The translations under genes and the position numbers were made by a program. A DNA stretch of 64,000 nucleotides from an uncultured Oscillospiraceae bacterium. Lineage in GTDB: Bacteria; Bacillota; Clostridia; Oscillospirales; Oscillospiraceae. The stretch covers positions 1 through 64,000 of the forward strand of contig CAKTPO010000005.1 in the NCBI GenBank assembly GCA_934591845.1, given 5' to 3'. Shown here piece after piece: positions 33,674 through 41,208 of the stretch. The notes under the pieces are model-generated. The model worked only from the letters and a program-made list of their open reading frames with translations. It did no database searches and was not told the DNA's origin. Within the stretch, counting starts at the first letter, position 1. Every line of letters begins with the position of its first letter.

Positions 33674-34471
33674 TCAGGGGTGGTTGTCGGATTTGGGGAT
33701 GGTGATGGTCAGGACGATCTGGCTGTCGGTTTCCCGGCGTTCGGAAACGGCGGGGATGCCGGAGCGTTGGATGCGCTGCAGGGATTCCGTCAGGCTGTTG
33801 AGGAAGGTGCCAACGGAAGCCTGCCGTTTTCTGGGGGCCTGGGCGGAGAGAAGGCTTTCGATATATTTTTCCGCTGCCGCCACGGTCATGGCCTGACGGC
33901 GGATGACCTCGATGGCCCGCAGCTTTTCTTCTTCTCCTTGAAGTTTCAGCAGAGCCCGACCGTGGCGTTCTGTCAGTCCCGCCTCCCGCAGGGCAAGCAG
34001 CACCCGCTGGCCGTGCTTTAAGAGCCTGAGCTTGTTGGCAACGCTGCTCTGGCTTTTCCCCAGGAGCCGGGCGGTCTGCTCCTGGCTCAGGTTCTGGGTC
34101 TCCATCAGCGCCGCAATGCCCAGGGCCTCCTCTACAAAGTCCAGATCCTGGCGCTGCAAATTCTCCACCATGGCGGCCAGGGCGCTTTCCCGGTCATCCA
34201 TCTGCAAAATCAGGCAGGGCACCTCCGTCAGCCCTGCCATCTGGGCCGCCCGAAGCCGCCGCTCCCCGGCGATCAGCTCATAGCCTCCGGCCACACGGCG
34301 GACGGACAGGGGCTGCAGCACCCCATGGAGCCCAATGGACTCCGCCAACTCCCCCAGGGCCTCCTGGGCAAAGACCTTCCGTGGCTGCATGGGATTGGGC
34401 CGGATGGCCCGTGTGGGCAGGAAAATCACCCTTCCGGTTTCCATATAGGTTTTCAGCTTCTGGCACTGCAT
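33674..34471 (-). CDS. noc: ParB-family protein, probably nucleoid occlusion protein Noc
   Basis: The 265-residue protein has the ParB/Spo0J fold. Its N-terminal CTP-binding domain carries IRPNPMQPRKVF, LHGVLQPLSVR and GERRLRAAQMAG. The helix-turn-helix around LSQEQTARLLGKSQSSVANKLRLL is followed by a C-terminal dimer domain. ParB and Noc are close paralogues. Three things favour Noc: no parA is adjacent, the N terminus before the CTPase domain is amphipathic, and an upstream site matches the Noc recognition palindrome at 12 of 14 positions. The start at 34471 follows GGGGGAGGAAGG; eleven earlier codons overlap that site. Confidence 0.8.
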   Translation of the reverse strand: MQCQKLKTYMETGRVIFLPTRAIRPNPMQPRKVFAQEALGELAESIGLHGVLQPLSVRRVAGGYELIAGERRLRAAQMAGLTEVPCLILQMDDRESALAAMVENLQRQDLDFVEEALGIAALMETQNLSQEQTARLLGKSQSSVANKLRLLKHGQRVLLALREAGLTERHGRALLKLQGEEEKLRAIEVIRRQAMTVAAAEKYIESLLSAQAPRKRQASVGTFLNSLTESLQRIQRSGIPAVSERRETDSQIVLTITIPKSDNHP

Positions 34472-34502
34472 TGCCCTTCCTCCCCCGGTACAAGATAGGC
34501 CC

Positions 34503-34508
34503 ATTGTA
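34503..34508 (-). promoter_or_regulatory. -10 element of the Noc/ParB-like gene
   Basis: TACAAT on the minus strand, about 32 bp before the start codon; no convincing -35 is visible, only T-rich sequence. Confidence 0.4.
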
Positions 34509-34540
34509 CCCTCTTGAAAGGCTGAAAACTAGGGAAAGAG

Positions 34541-34554
34541 ATTTCCCGGAAAAG
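34541..34554. promoter_or_regulatory. Noc-binding-site-like palindrome upstream of noc
   Basis: ATTTCCCGGAAAAG matches the Bacillus Noc site ATTTCCCGGGAAAT at 12 of 14 positions. It lies 70 bp upstream of the Noc/ParB-like start and 40 bp before the promoter of the THF-riboswitch transcript. Confidence 0.45.
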
Positions 34555-34580
34555 TTTTTTCCAGAACATGAAAATTCTTC

Positions 34581-34609
34581 TTTACTTTTCTGTGGCTATC
34601 GTGTATAGT
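34581..34609 (+). promoter_or_regulatory. Promoter of the THF riboswitch-folT transcript
   Basis: TTTACT (34581-34586), a 17-nt spacer and TATAGT (34604-34609), placing the transcript start just before the aptamer. Confidence 0.6.
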
Positions 34610-34617
34610 GGTGACGA

Positions 34618-34714
34618 ACAGAGTAGAAAGCCCCGCGTGAAGTGCTGCCAAGATGGGGAGTTGTGTGGCAGACGAAGGACTTTGTGTCCGCGATGGGATT
34701 TTCGCACCCGCTGC
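34618..34714 (+). promoter_or_regulatory. THF (tetrahydrofolate) riboswitch aptamer
   Basis: The conserved blocks of the THF-I class occur in order: AGAGTAGA, GCGTGAAGTG, TGGGGAGTTGTG, ACGAAG, CGCGATGGGAT and GCACCCGCT. The expected helices form: CTGCCA/TGGCAG, GGAC/GTCC, and a closing stem between AGTAG and CCGCT. It precedes a folate-type ECF transporter, the usual target of this class. About 100 nt of further leader, including a CATAAA...TTTATG hairpin, separates it from an intrinsic terminator. Confidence 0.85.
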
Positions 34715-34821
34715 GCCATAAATGTGGGTTCATCCCTCCTTTATGTAGCAACGACACTCGGTTGAGCGATGAAAGGGCCGTAGCCGTTCTTCCTCACGGG
34801 TAAGCTGACAAAAATATACAC

Positions 34822-34856
34822 TCCCCAATGGCATTGTGTCCGTTGGGGGTTTTTTG
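34822..34856 (+). terminator. Riboswitch expression-platform terminator
   Basis: CCCCAATGG (34822-34830) pairs with CCGTTGGGG (34840-34848), followed by a run of T. It sits between the aptamer and the folT start and would stop transcription when folates are plentiful. Confidence 0.82.
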
Positions 34857-34908
34857 TCGGCACCGACGGCTGTGCCTTGGTCGCTCCTACAAAAAGGAGG
34901 CTCTTTTT

Positions 34909-35970
34909 ATGTCCACAAAAACCAACAATCTCTACCCCCACCCGTTCTCCAAAGCCTACTGGCGGGATGCCGTATCGGAGCTGAAAGACGTACACATGAT
35001 GGTGTTCGCCGCCCTGATGATTGCCCTGCGGCTGGTGCTCAAGCAGTTTGCCATTCCCATTACGCCCTTTTTGAAAATCAACGTGTCCTTCTTCATCACC
35101 GCTCTGGGCGGCATGGTCTTTGGCCCGGTATTCGCCGCCATCTGCGGCGGCATTACGGATGTGTTGGGCTTTATGATCAAGCCTGACGGCTTCTATTTCC
35201 CGCCCTTTATCCTGACGGAGATGGCCGGCGGCTTCGTTTTCGCTTTGTACCTGTACCGGGCCAAGGTCACCACCACCCGGGTCATGCTCAGCCGGTTTAC
35301 CATCAATCTGGGTGTCAACGTGATCATGCAGACCCCCATTATGATGTGGTACTATGCCGTTTACATGAACGGCAAGCAGTTCACCCTGGCCATGGCGGTA
35401 CCCGGCATGATCAAGAATCTGATGATGTTCCCCATTGAGTCTGTGTTGCTGGCCCTGTTTTTGTCCGTAATGCTGCCCATCACCAGCCGCCTGGGCCTGA
35501 CCTATACCGGTCGGGATGCCAAGGAAAATTTGAAATTCAGCAAAAAACAGGCGGTTTCCCTGGCCATGCTGCTGGTCATCGGCATTGGCTGTGTCTTTGG
35601 CTACCTGAGCTACTACTATAAGAACAACTCCCTGTCTGCCAGCTACTCCGACCAGGAGCGTTATGCGGAAAATACCCGCATGACAGAGCTGGTGGCTGAT
35701 GACTGTAATCTTGACCCGGAAGACACCGTGACCATTGTAGAGAGTGCCTACAAGAAGTTCCTCTCTGACGAGACCACCTACACCGTGGCCGTCTATTCCC
35801 TGGACCGTTCTGCCCTGGAAACCTATGACAAAGACCTGGATGCCATTCGGGGCATGTCCAAGTCCAAGGCCAAAAAGGTGGCAGAAGACGGTGTCATGGA
35901 ACGGGTCAGCACCGTGACCCTGGTGCTGAACACCAAAACCGGTGATGTGCTGCAATTGAGCATCAAATGA
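34909..35970 (+). CDS. folT: Folate-family ECF transporter S component with C-terminal extension
   Basis: The 353-residue protein begins with a FolT-like S component (about 20-210, five or six helices). The markers are MMVFAALMIALRLVLKQFAI, ITALGGMVFGPVFAAICGGITDVLGFM and a PPFILTEM loop. S components bind the vitamin and hand it to the shared ECF energising module, which is not encoded here. Typical FolT proteins end near residue 180. This one continues with another membrane helix (about 213-235) and about 120 residues predicted to lie outside, unlike any domain I know. The start follows AAAGGAGG. Control by the THF riboswitch supports folate as substrate. Confidence 0.87.
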   Translation: MSTKTNNLYPHPFSKAYWRDAVSELKDVHMMVFAALMIALRLVLKQFAIPITPFLKINVSFFITALGGMVFGPVFAAICGGITDVLGFMIKPDGFYFPPFILTEMAGGFVFALYLYRAKVTTTRVMLSRFTINLGVNVIMQTPIMMWYYAVYMNGKQFTLAMAVPGMIKNLMMFPIESVLLALFLSVMLPITSRLGLTYTGRDAKENLKFSKKQAVSLAMLLVIGIGCVFGYLSYYYKNNSLSASYSDQERYAENTRMTELVADDCNLDPEDTVTIVESAYKKFLSDETTYTVAVYSLDRSALETYDKDLDAIRGMSKSKAKKVAEDGVMERVSTVTLVLNTKTGDVLQLSIK

Positions 35971-36023
35971 TTTGACGTCTCCACCCGAAGCTCCCCTGCT
36001 GGGTGTCTGACGGTTCCCCATTG

Positions 36024-36053
36024 GCGGCGGTTTGCGAAAACCGCCGCTTTTTT
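36024..36053 (+). terminator. Terminator after folT
   Basis: GCGGCGGTTT (36024-36033) pairs with AAACCGCCGC (36038-36047), followed by TTTTTT. Confidence 0.92.
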
Positions 36054-36054
36054 C

Positions 36055-36090
36055 TTGCTTTTTCTGGCTTTTTCTGCTAGGATATTCCTA
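36055..36090 (+). promoter_or_regulatory. Probable promoter of the MBOAT operon with a palindrome at -10
   Basis: TTGCTT (36055-36060), a 17-nt spacer and TAGGAT (36078-36083). The -10 lies in the inverted repeat TAGGA-TAT-TCCTA (36078-36090), a possible operator. Confidence 0.4.
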
Positions 36091-36122
36091 ATAATACTTT
36101 CAAAGTTAAAAAGGAGCCGCCT

Positions 36123-37562
36123 ATGCAGCTGAACTCTTATCTGTTTATTCTTTTCTTTTTGCCCCTGTCCGTTGGCATCTATTTCCTTGCCAACCGTTGG
36201 GGCCTGCTCTGGGGGAAAATTGCCCTGATCGCAGGCTGTTTTGTGTTCTATGCCTGGGGCGGGCAAAGCACTCTGTGGGTTTTGGGGCTGAGTCTGGCGG
36301 TCAATTACCTCTGCACCCTGCTCCAAGTCAGGCATCCTAAAAAGTGGGTGCTGGCCCTGCCATTGGTACTGAACATCGGGCTTCTGGCCTTCTATAAATA
36401 CTGGAATCCCATTTGGGGGGCCGTGGGGCCGAGGTTTGGATTAGACTTTACACTCCAACATCTGATTCTGCCCCTGGGCATCAGCTTCTTTACCTTCCAG
36501 CAAATCGCCTATCAGGCGAGCCTGTACCGGGGGGAGCTGGAAGGGCCGGTGCTGACGGATTACCTGTGCTACATCCTCTACTTCCCCAAACTGGCCATGG
36601 GGCCGCTGATGGAGCCTGTGGATTTTATGGAGCAGCTGAATGATCCCAGCCGGAAAAAAATCTCCTCCCTCCATATTGCCCAGGGCCTGCGGATGTTCAG
36701 CTTCGGCCTGTTTAAGAAAATGCTGCTGGCGGATGTCTTTGCCGGGGCTGTAAACTGGGTCTTTGCCAATGAGGCCACCTCTATGGACTGGCTGATTGGT
36801 ATGCTGTGTTACACCCTGGAAATCTATTTTGATTTCTCCGGCTACAGCGACATGGCCGTGGGCATTTCCCACATGCTGAACATCACCCTGCCCATCAATT
36901 TCGATTCCCCCTACCAGAGCCTGAACATCCGGGAATTCTGGAAGCGGTGGCACATCTCCCTGACCAAGTTCTTTACCAAATATCTTTACATCCCCCTGGG
37001 GGGCAGCCGGAAAGGGCTGGTTCGGACTTGCCTTCTTACGGTTTTCGTGTTCCTTGTCAGTGGCCTGTGGCACGGTACGGGGCTGACCTTCCTGCTGTGG
37101 GGCCTGCTCAACGGCCTTCTCATGGTCTTTGACCGTCTGACGGAAAAGCGGCAGCAGCGGCTCTTTGGGCCTTTCCGGTGGCTAATGACCTTTGGGGCCA
37201 TCAATATACTGTGGCTGCTGTTCCGGGCCGGAAGCATCCATCAGTGGGTTTCCGCCCTCTTTACCCTGTTCTCCATGCAGTCCACCGAGATAAGCCCTGG
37301 GCTTATTCAGTGCTTTGAGCTGAAAGAGCTGAATTTGCTGGCCTCCAAGCTGCCTCTGGGCTTCCTGTTCAGCAACTTCCGGGGGGTATTCTTTAATCTC
37401 TATCTCATCTTCGGTCTGGTGCTGTGCCTGGGCTGCCGTAATAACTACCGGCGCATGGATAAAAAGCTCACTTTCCCGGACCTGGTTCTCACCGTTATCG
37501 CCTTTACCTGGTCCCTCATCTGCCTGGGTGGCGAAACCACCTTTGTATACGCCTGGTTCTAA
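36123..37562 (+). CDS. MBOAT-family O-acyltransferase (AlgI/DltB-like)
   Basis: This 479-residue membrane-bound acyltransferase has about ten or eleven helices. Family motifs are YFDFSGYSDMAVGIS, NFDSPYQSLNIREFWKRWHISL, PLGGSRKG and the catalytic-His segment FLVSGLWHGTGLTFLLWG. Members move an acyl group across the membrane to an extracellular polymer, as in alginate acetylation or D-alanylation of teichoic acids. No dltA or dltC is nearby, so acetylation of a cell-surface glycan is more likely than D-alanylation. The next gene, 14 bp downstream, is the expected extracellular partner. Confidence 0.92.
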   Translation: MQLNSYLFILFFLPLSVGIYFLANRWGLLWGKIALIAGCFVFYAWGGQSTLWVLGLSLAVNYLCTLLQVRHPKKWVLALPLVLNIGLLAFYKYWNPIWGAVGPRFGLDFTLQHLILPLGISFFTFQQIAYQASLYRGELEGPVLTDYLCYILYFPKLAMGPLMEPVDFMEQLNDPSRKKISSLHIAQGLRMFSFGLFKKMLLADVFAGAVNWVFANEATSMDWLIGMLCYTLEIYFDFSGYSDMAVGISHMLNITLPINFDSPYQSLNIREFWKRWHISLTKFFTKYLYIPLGGSRKGLVRTCLLTVFVFLVSGLWHGTGLTFLLWGLLNGLLMVFDRLTEKRQQRLFGPFRWLMTFGAINILWLLFRAGSIHQWVSALFTLFSMQSTEISPGLIQCFELKELNLLASKLPLGFLFSNFRGVFFNLYLIFGLVLCLGCRNNYRRMDKKLTFPDLVLTVIAFTWSLICLGGETTFVYAWF

Positions 37563-37576
37563 AGGAGGAACACCCA

Positions 37577-38677
37577 ATGAACGGAAAACAGTTTCTATCC
37601 GGCTTCCTGGCGGGCTCCTCTGTGATTTTGGGGGCCCTGGGCTACCAGGTCTGGAAGGTAGACCCTTATTTTCACTACCACGCCCCGGACACCGCCGCCC
37701 ACAGCTACACCTTAAACGCCGAGCGATACCAGAATGACGGCATCGTCAAGCACTTTACCTACGATGCCGTAATCACCGGCAGCTCCATGACCTCCAATTT
37801 CAAGGCCTCTCAAATGGATGCCCTTTTTAACGTCCACAGTGTGAAAACCACCTTTTTAGGGGCCACCCCCAAGGAGACCGCCATGCTGATCCAGGCGGCT
37901 CTGAAAGCCAACCCGGACATCACCCTGGTGCTGCGGTGCATTGATATGGATGCACTGCTTTGTGAGCCGGAACGGATGGGGGCGGAGCCCTCTGCCACCC
38001 CCAGCTATCTGTATGACCGGAATCCCTTTAACGATGTAAACTACCTGCTGCGGCGGGAGGTGCTGATGGACCGGGTGCTTGAAAATCACGGCTCCGGCAT
38101 TACGGATTTTGACACCTATTCCAACTGGCAGTCCTACTGGACCTATGGCATCCACAGTGTGGCCCCGGAGGGGGTACACGTGGAGCCCACGGCCCAGACC
38201 AGGCAGTTTACCCAGCAGGAACGGCAGTATATCAAAGAGAACCTGGAACGCCATTACCTGGCCCCGGCAAAGGAGCATCCCGATACGGACTTTTATGTCT
38301 TCCTCTCCCCCTACGGCCTGTGCTGGTGGGCGCAGGAATACAGCGACGGCAGCGTGGGCATCTGGGTGGAGCTGCAACAAATCATTGCAGAAACCCTGGT
38401 GCCTCAGGAAAACATCCACCTGTTTTCCTACTTTGACCGGTTTGAAATGTTGGAAGACCAGAACAACTACAAAGATCTGACCCACTACGCAGGCTGGATC
38501 AACGACTGGATGCTTTCCGCCATGTCCCAGGGCATTGGGGCCGTGACCCTTGAGAATCTGCAAGAGAACTTAAAAATGCAGTACGACTTCTATACAAGCT
38601 ACGATTATAACCGGCTCAATGACCAGGAGGACTACGGAGACGATCTGCTGGCGGCTCAGAAGTGGAGTCAAAATTAA
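37577..38677 (+). CDS. SGNH-like acyltransferase partner of MBOAT
   Basis: The 366-residue protein has an N-terminal signal anchor (about 5-25) and an exported domain. VITGSSMTSNF (about 62-72) resembles the block I Gly-x-Ser of SGNH hydrolases, and DLTHYAGWINDWM near 298 supplies the Asp-x-x-His of block V. The layout is like DltD or AlgX/AlgJ-type proteins, which finish the transfer started by an MBOAT enzyme. I assign it by motif and by adjacency; the glycan target is unknown. The start follows AAAGGAGG. Confidence 0.72.
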   Translation: MNGKQFLSGFLAGSSVILGALGYQVWKVDPYFHYHAPDTAAHSYTLNAERYQNDGIVKHFTYDAVITGSSMTSNFKASQMDALFNVHSVKTTFLGATPKETAMLIQAALKANPDITLVLRCIDMDALLCEPERMGAEPSATPSYLYDRNPFNDVNYLLRREVLMDRVLENHGSGITDFDTYSNWQSYWTYGIHSVAPEGVHVEPTAQTRQFTQQERQYIKENLERHYLAPAKEHPDTDFYVFLSPYGLCWWAQEYSDGSVGIWVELQQIIAETLVPQENIHLFSYFDRFEMLEDQNNYKDLTHYAGWINDWMLSAMSQGIGAVTLENLQENLKMQYDFYTSYDYNRLNDQEDYGDDLLAAQKWSQN

Positions 38678-38689
38678 GAAAAATTATGG

Positions 38690-38719
38690 TTGACGGACTT
38701 GCATTTTTTTCGGTATTAT
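38690..38719 (+). promoter_or_regulatory. Promoter of the HU-rqcP operon
   Basis: TTGACG (38690-38695), an 18-nt spacer and TATTAT (38714-38719). Confidence 0.7.
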
Positions 38720-38752
38720 GTTAATCTTATAGGCGACAACACAAATAAAGGA

Positions 38753-38821
38753 AACCCCGGTTCCGTCGGCGGCTGCGGCAGCAAAGATTTCCTTGTACAG
38801 CCGACGGCATATTCCGGGTTT
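38753..38821 (+). ncRNA. Long structured leader of the HU gene
   Basis: Nested inverted repeats are visible: AAACCCCGG (38753-38760 region) with CCGGGTTT (38814-38821), and inside them CCGTCGGC (38763-38770) with GCCGACGG (38800-38807). The stem ends shortly before the ribosome binding site, so it could affect translation of HU. No known RNA family is recognised. Confidence 0.45.
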
Positions 38822-38845
38822 CGTAAAGAGAGGGAAGCACTTTTT

Positions 38846-39130
38846 ATGAATAAACCGGATTTTATCGCCGTCGTCTCCGAGAAAGCGGGGCTGTCCAGAA
38901 AGGATACGGAGCGAGTGGTCAATGCGGCTCTGGATACCATTACCGCCGCCCTGGTTGCCGGGGAGAAGGTATCCTTCAGCGGCTTCGGCATCTTTGAGAC
39001 CAAACGCCGCATGGCCCGGATAGGCCGTGACCCCCACACCAAAGAGCCCATGCAGATCCCCGAGACCCATGTGCCCACTTTCAAGCCCAGCAAAGTCTTG
39101 AAAGACACCGTTTCCAAAGGCAGCCTATGA
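38846..39130 (+). CDS. hup: HU-family DNA-binding protein
   Basis: The 94-residue histone-like protein bends and compacts DNA as a dimer. It shows the full HU pattern: MNKPDFIAVVSEKAGLSRKD, GEKVSFSGFGIFETK, a DNA-binding beta arm (RMARIGRDPHTKEPMQIPET) and the C-terminal PTFKPSKVLKDTV. The start at 38846 follows AGAGAGGGAAG; the frame opens earlier but crosses the leader and promoter. It overlaps rqcP by 4 nt, the order found near spoIIE in many Firmicutes. Confidence 0.95.
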   Translation: MNKPDFIAVVSEKAGLSRKDTERVVNAALDTITAALVAGEKVSFSGFGIFETKRRMARIGRDPHTKEPMQIPETHVPTFKPSKVLKDTVSKGSL

Positions 39131-39366
39131 GACTGGACAAGTATTTGAAGGTCTCCCGGCTGATCAAGCGCCGCACCGTCGCCAACGAGGCCTGCGACAA
39201 CGGGCGCATCAGTGTCAATGGCCGGGTGGTAAAGGCCAGCTACGACGTAAAAGTGGGAGACAAGCTGGAAATCGCCCTGGGAACCAGAACGCTGGCGGTG
39301 GAAGTTCTGCAAGTTGCGGAGACCGTGAAAAAAGACGATGCCTGCGGCATGTACAAAGAGTTGTGA
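39127..39366 (+). CDS. rqcP: S4-domain protein RqcP
   Basis: This 79-residue RNA-binding protein consists of an S4 domain: MRLDKYLKVSRLIKRRTVANEACDNGRISVNGRVV in the N-terminal half, then the VGDKLEI strand. It matches RqcP/YabO (an Hsp15 relative), which works with RqcH on stalled 50S subunits in ribosome quality control. Coupled to the HU gene by ATGA overlap. Confidence 0.9.
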   Translation: MRLDKYLKVSRLIKRRTVANEACDNGRISVNGRVVKASYDVKVGDKLEIALGTRTLAVEVLQVAETVKKDDACGMYKEL

Positions 39367-39370
39367 GAGG

Positions 39371-39408
39371 ATCGGAAAAAGCTGAGACCAAAGCTTTTTC
39401 CGATTTTT
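39371..39408 (+). terminator. Terminator after rqcP
   Basis: ATCGGAAAAAGCT (39371-39383) pairs with AGCTTTTTCCGAT (39392-39404), followed by TTTT. Confidence 0.85.
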
Positions 39409-39430
39409 CCGCATTTTTCAAAATTTCCTC

Positions 39431-39459
39431 TTGACAATTTTGGTTTTTTCCGATAAAAT
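39431..39459 (+). promoter_or_regulatory. Promoter of rpsF-ssb-rpsR
   Basis: Consensus TTGACA (39431-39436), a 17-nt spacer and TAAAAT (39454-39459). The leader contains the hairpin CCCAACG-GCGTTGGG around 39494-39509, which may be the S6:S18 autoregulation structure known for this operon; that identity is uncertain. Confidence 0.8.
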
Positions 39460-39539
39460 ATACCGGTCTGCAAAGATGTAGACGATCCTTGCTCCCAACG
39501 GCGTTGGGGGCCAAAAGTCCAAAAGGAGGTGCAAACAAC

Positions 39540-39836
39540 ATGGCTAAGATCACCGGTAAGTATGAGGTGCTCTACATCATCGACCCTGCTCAGGGCGAAG
39601 AGGGCATCGCTGCTCTGGTAGAAAAGTTCAAGGCAATGGTGGAGGCGGAGGGTACTCTGTCCAGCATTGATGAGTGGGGCAAGCGTCGCCTGGCATACCC
39701 CATCAATGATCTGATGGAAGGCTACTACGTTCTGATGAACATGGAAGTCAAGCCCGAATTCCCCGCAGAGCTGGAGCGTGTGATGAAGATCACCGAAGGC
39801 GTCCTGCGTTGCCTGACCACCGCAGTGGAGGAGTAA
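39540..39836 (+). CDS. rpsF: 30S ribosomal protein S6
   Basis: The 98-residue protein has the S6 sequence pattern: YEVLYIIDPAQGEEG, EGTLSSIDEWGKRRLAYPIND and EGYYVLMNMEVKPEF. It binds next to S18 in the small subunit. ATG at 39540 follows AAAAGGAGGTG; the frame opening earlier is not supported. First gene of the conserved rpsF-ssb-rpsR operon. Confidence 0.97.
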   Translation: MAKITGKYEVLYIIDPAQGEEGIAALVEKFKAMVEAEGTLSSIDEWGKRRLAYPINDLMEGYYVLMNMEVKPEFPAELERVMKITEGVLRCLTTAVEE

Positions 39837-39839
39837 TTT

Positions 39840-40346
39840 ATGCTCAACCACATTGTCATTATGGGTCGCCTGGTCCGTGACCCGGAGCTGCGTCGCACTG
39901 GTAGCGGTGTGGCTGTGGCAAGTTTTCGTGTAGCTGTTGACCGGGACTATGCGCCCAAGGACGGCGGCGAACGGAAGGCCGATTTCATCGATTGCGTTGC
40001 TTGGCGGCAGACCGGAGAGTTCATCTCCAAGTACTTCTCCAAGGGCCGCATGATCGTTGTTGACGGTCGTCTGGAAATGCGCGATTGGACCGATAAAGAA
40101 GGCAACAAGCGCACATCTGCTGAGGTCGTAGTGACCAACGCCTATTTTGGCGACAGCAAGCGGGATGATTCTTCCAATTCCGGAAGCTACAACGGTGGCA
40201 GCTACTCTGCTCCCTCCGGCAACTTTGGCGGCGGCTACTCTGCCCCCTCCAATCCCAGCTACGGCAATTCCTATGCCGCTCCCGCCAGTGCCCCCGCATC
40301 CGACTTCTCCATGCTGGAAGATGACGATGCCCAGCTGCCCTTCTGA
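39840..40346 (+). CDS. ssb: Single-stranded DNA-binding protein
   Basis: A 168-residue SSB. The N-terminal OB fold has [29 protein letters not shown] and [22 protein letters not shown] Gly/Ser/Tyr/Pro-rich linker follows (about 108-155), and the acidic tip ends DDDAQLPF, the site that recruits replication and repair partners. It lies 3 bp after rpsF in the usual order. Confidence 0.97.
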   Translation: MLNHIVIMGRLVRDPELRRTGSGVAVASFRVAVDRDYAPKDGGERKADFIDCVAWRQTGEFISKYFSKGRMIVVDGRLEMRDWTDKEGNKRTSAEVVVTNAYFGDSKRDDSSNSGSYNGGSYSAPSGNFGGGYSAPSNPSYGNSYAAPASAPASDFSMLEDDDAQLPF

Positions 40347-40384
40347 GAAACTTTTCTACTAGACTTATGAAGGAGGTTATTTCC

Positions 40385-40621
40385 ATGGCTAACGAACAGC
40401 GTATGCGTCCCCGCAAGCGTAGAAAGGTCTGCGCTTTCTGCGTGGATAAGGTGACCAGCATTGACTATAAGGACACCGCCAAGCTCCGCCGTTACCTGTC
40501 CGAGCGCGGCAAGATCCTGCCCCGCCGTACCACCGGTACCTGCGCAGCTCACCAGCGTGACCTGACCACCGCCATCAAGCGTGCCCGTCAGATCGCCCTG
40601 CTGCCCTACGTCACCGACTAA
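40385..40621 (+). CDS. rpsR: 30S ribosomal protein S18
   Basis: The 78-residue protein matches S18: [12 protein letters not shown] with a CxxC pair, [20 protein letters not shown] and [15 protein letters not shown]. The start at 40385 follows AAGGAGG; the ATG at 40367 overlaps that site. Four cysteines in total suggest a zinc-binding form of S18. Confidence 0.97.
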   Translation: MANEQRMRPRKRRKVCAFCVDKVTSIDYKDTAKLRRYLSERGKILPRRTTGTCAAHQRDLTTAIKRARQIALLPYVTD

Positions 40622-40633
40622 TCACTATAAAAG

Positions 40634-40676
40634 AACAGCTGCTAAGACTCGAAAGGGTTTTAGCAGCTGTTTTTTA
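40634..40676 (+). terminator. Terminator after rpsR
   Basis: AACAGCTGCTAA (40634-40645) pairs with TTAGCAGCTGTT (40660-40671), followed by TTTTT. Confidence 0.9.
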
Positions 40677-40679
40677 TTG

Positions 40680-41208
40680 TTCGATGTACTGGGTTTCTGC
40701 TACGTGGTGGATTCCTCCACTCCGGTCGGAATGACACAATGGGGGGACGTTTCTGGTTTTTATCGGAAACGGTTCCGTCCTTTCACGTGCGGAACGGCAC
40801 ATAGGCCGTTCCCTACGGTCTCGCTGATGGGTGGTATTTTTCAACCAAGGGATACTAAGGACGTTTTGGGGCATATAGGAGTGTGTTTCTACGGATTCGC
40901 CCTTTGTTTCTAGAATATTTCACGCCGCCCCGCTTCCCTCATCAGTCAGGGCTGCGCCCTGCCAGCTTCCCCAGTGGGGAAGCTTTTGTTCCGGGCTTTG
41001 GGGGTGGGTTTTTATCGGGAACAGTTCCGTCCTTAAAGGTGCGGAACGGCACATAGGCCGTTCCCTACATACTTTAACGGACGTGCAGAAATGAACAACG
41101 TAGGTCGCCCCAATAATTGTCAATTGTCCATTGTCAATTGGAGGAAACTGTCAACTGTCAACTTAAAAAGCTGTCCACTGTCAACTATCCAAAATTGTCA
41201 ATTTTGGA
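40680..41208. repeat. Composite block of intergenic repeats
   Basis: In order it holds: the right half of a TGTCATTCCGA-family element (40702-40736); a GGAACGGCACATAGGCCGTTCC copy (40791-40818); a block also found at 49150-49330 (TTTTCAACC...TTCTAAGGACG, then TCAGTCAGGGCTGCGCCCTGC and the CTTCCCC...GGGGAAG hairpin); a second GGAACGG copy (41043-41068); and runs of CAATTGTCAATTG / AACTGTCAACTGTC (41112-41206). It contains no gene; short open frames here recur at other copies and are repeat translations. Confidence 0.8.
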
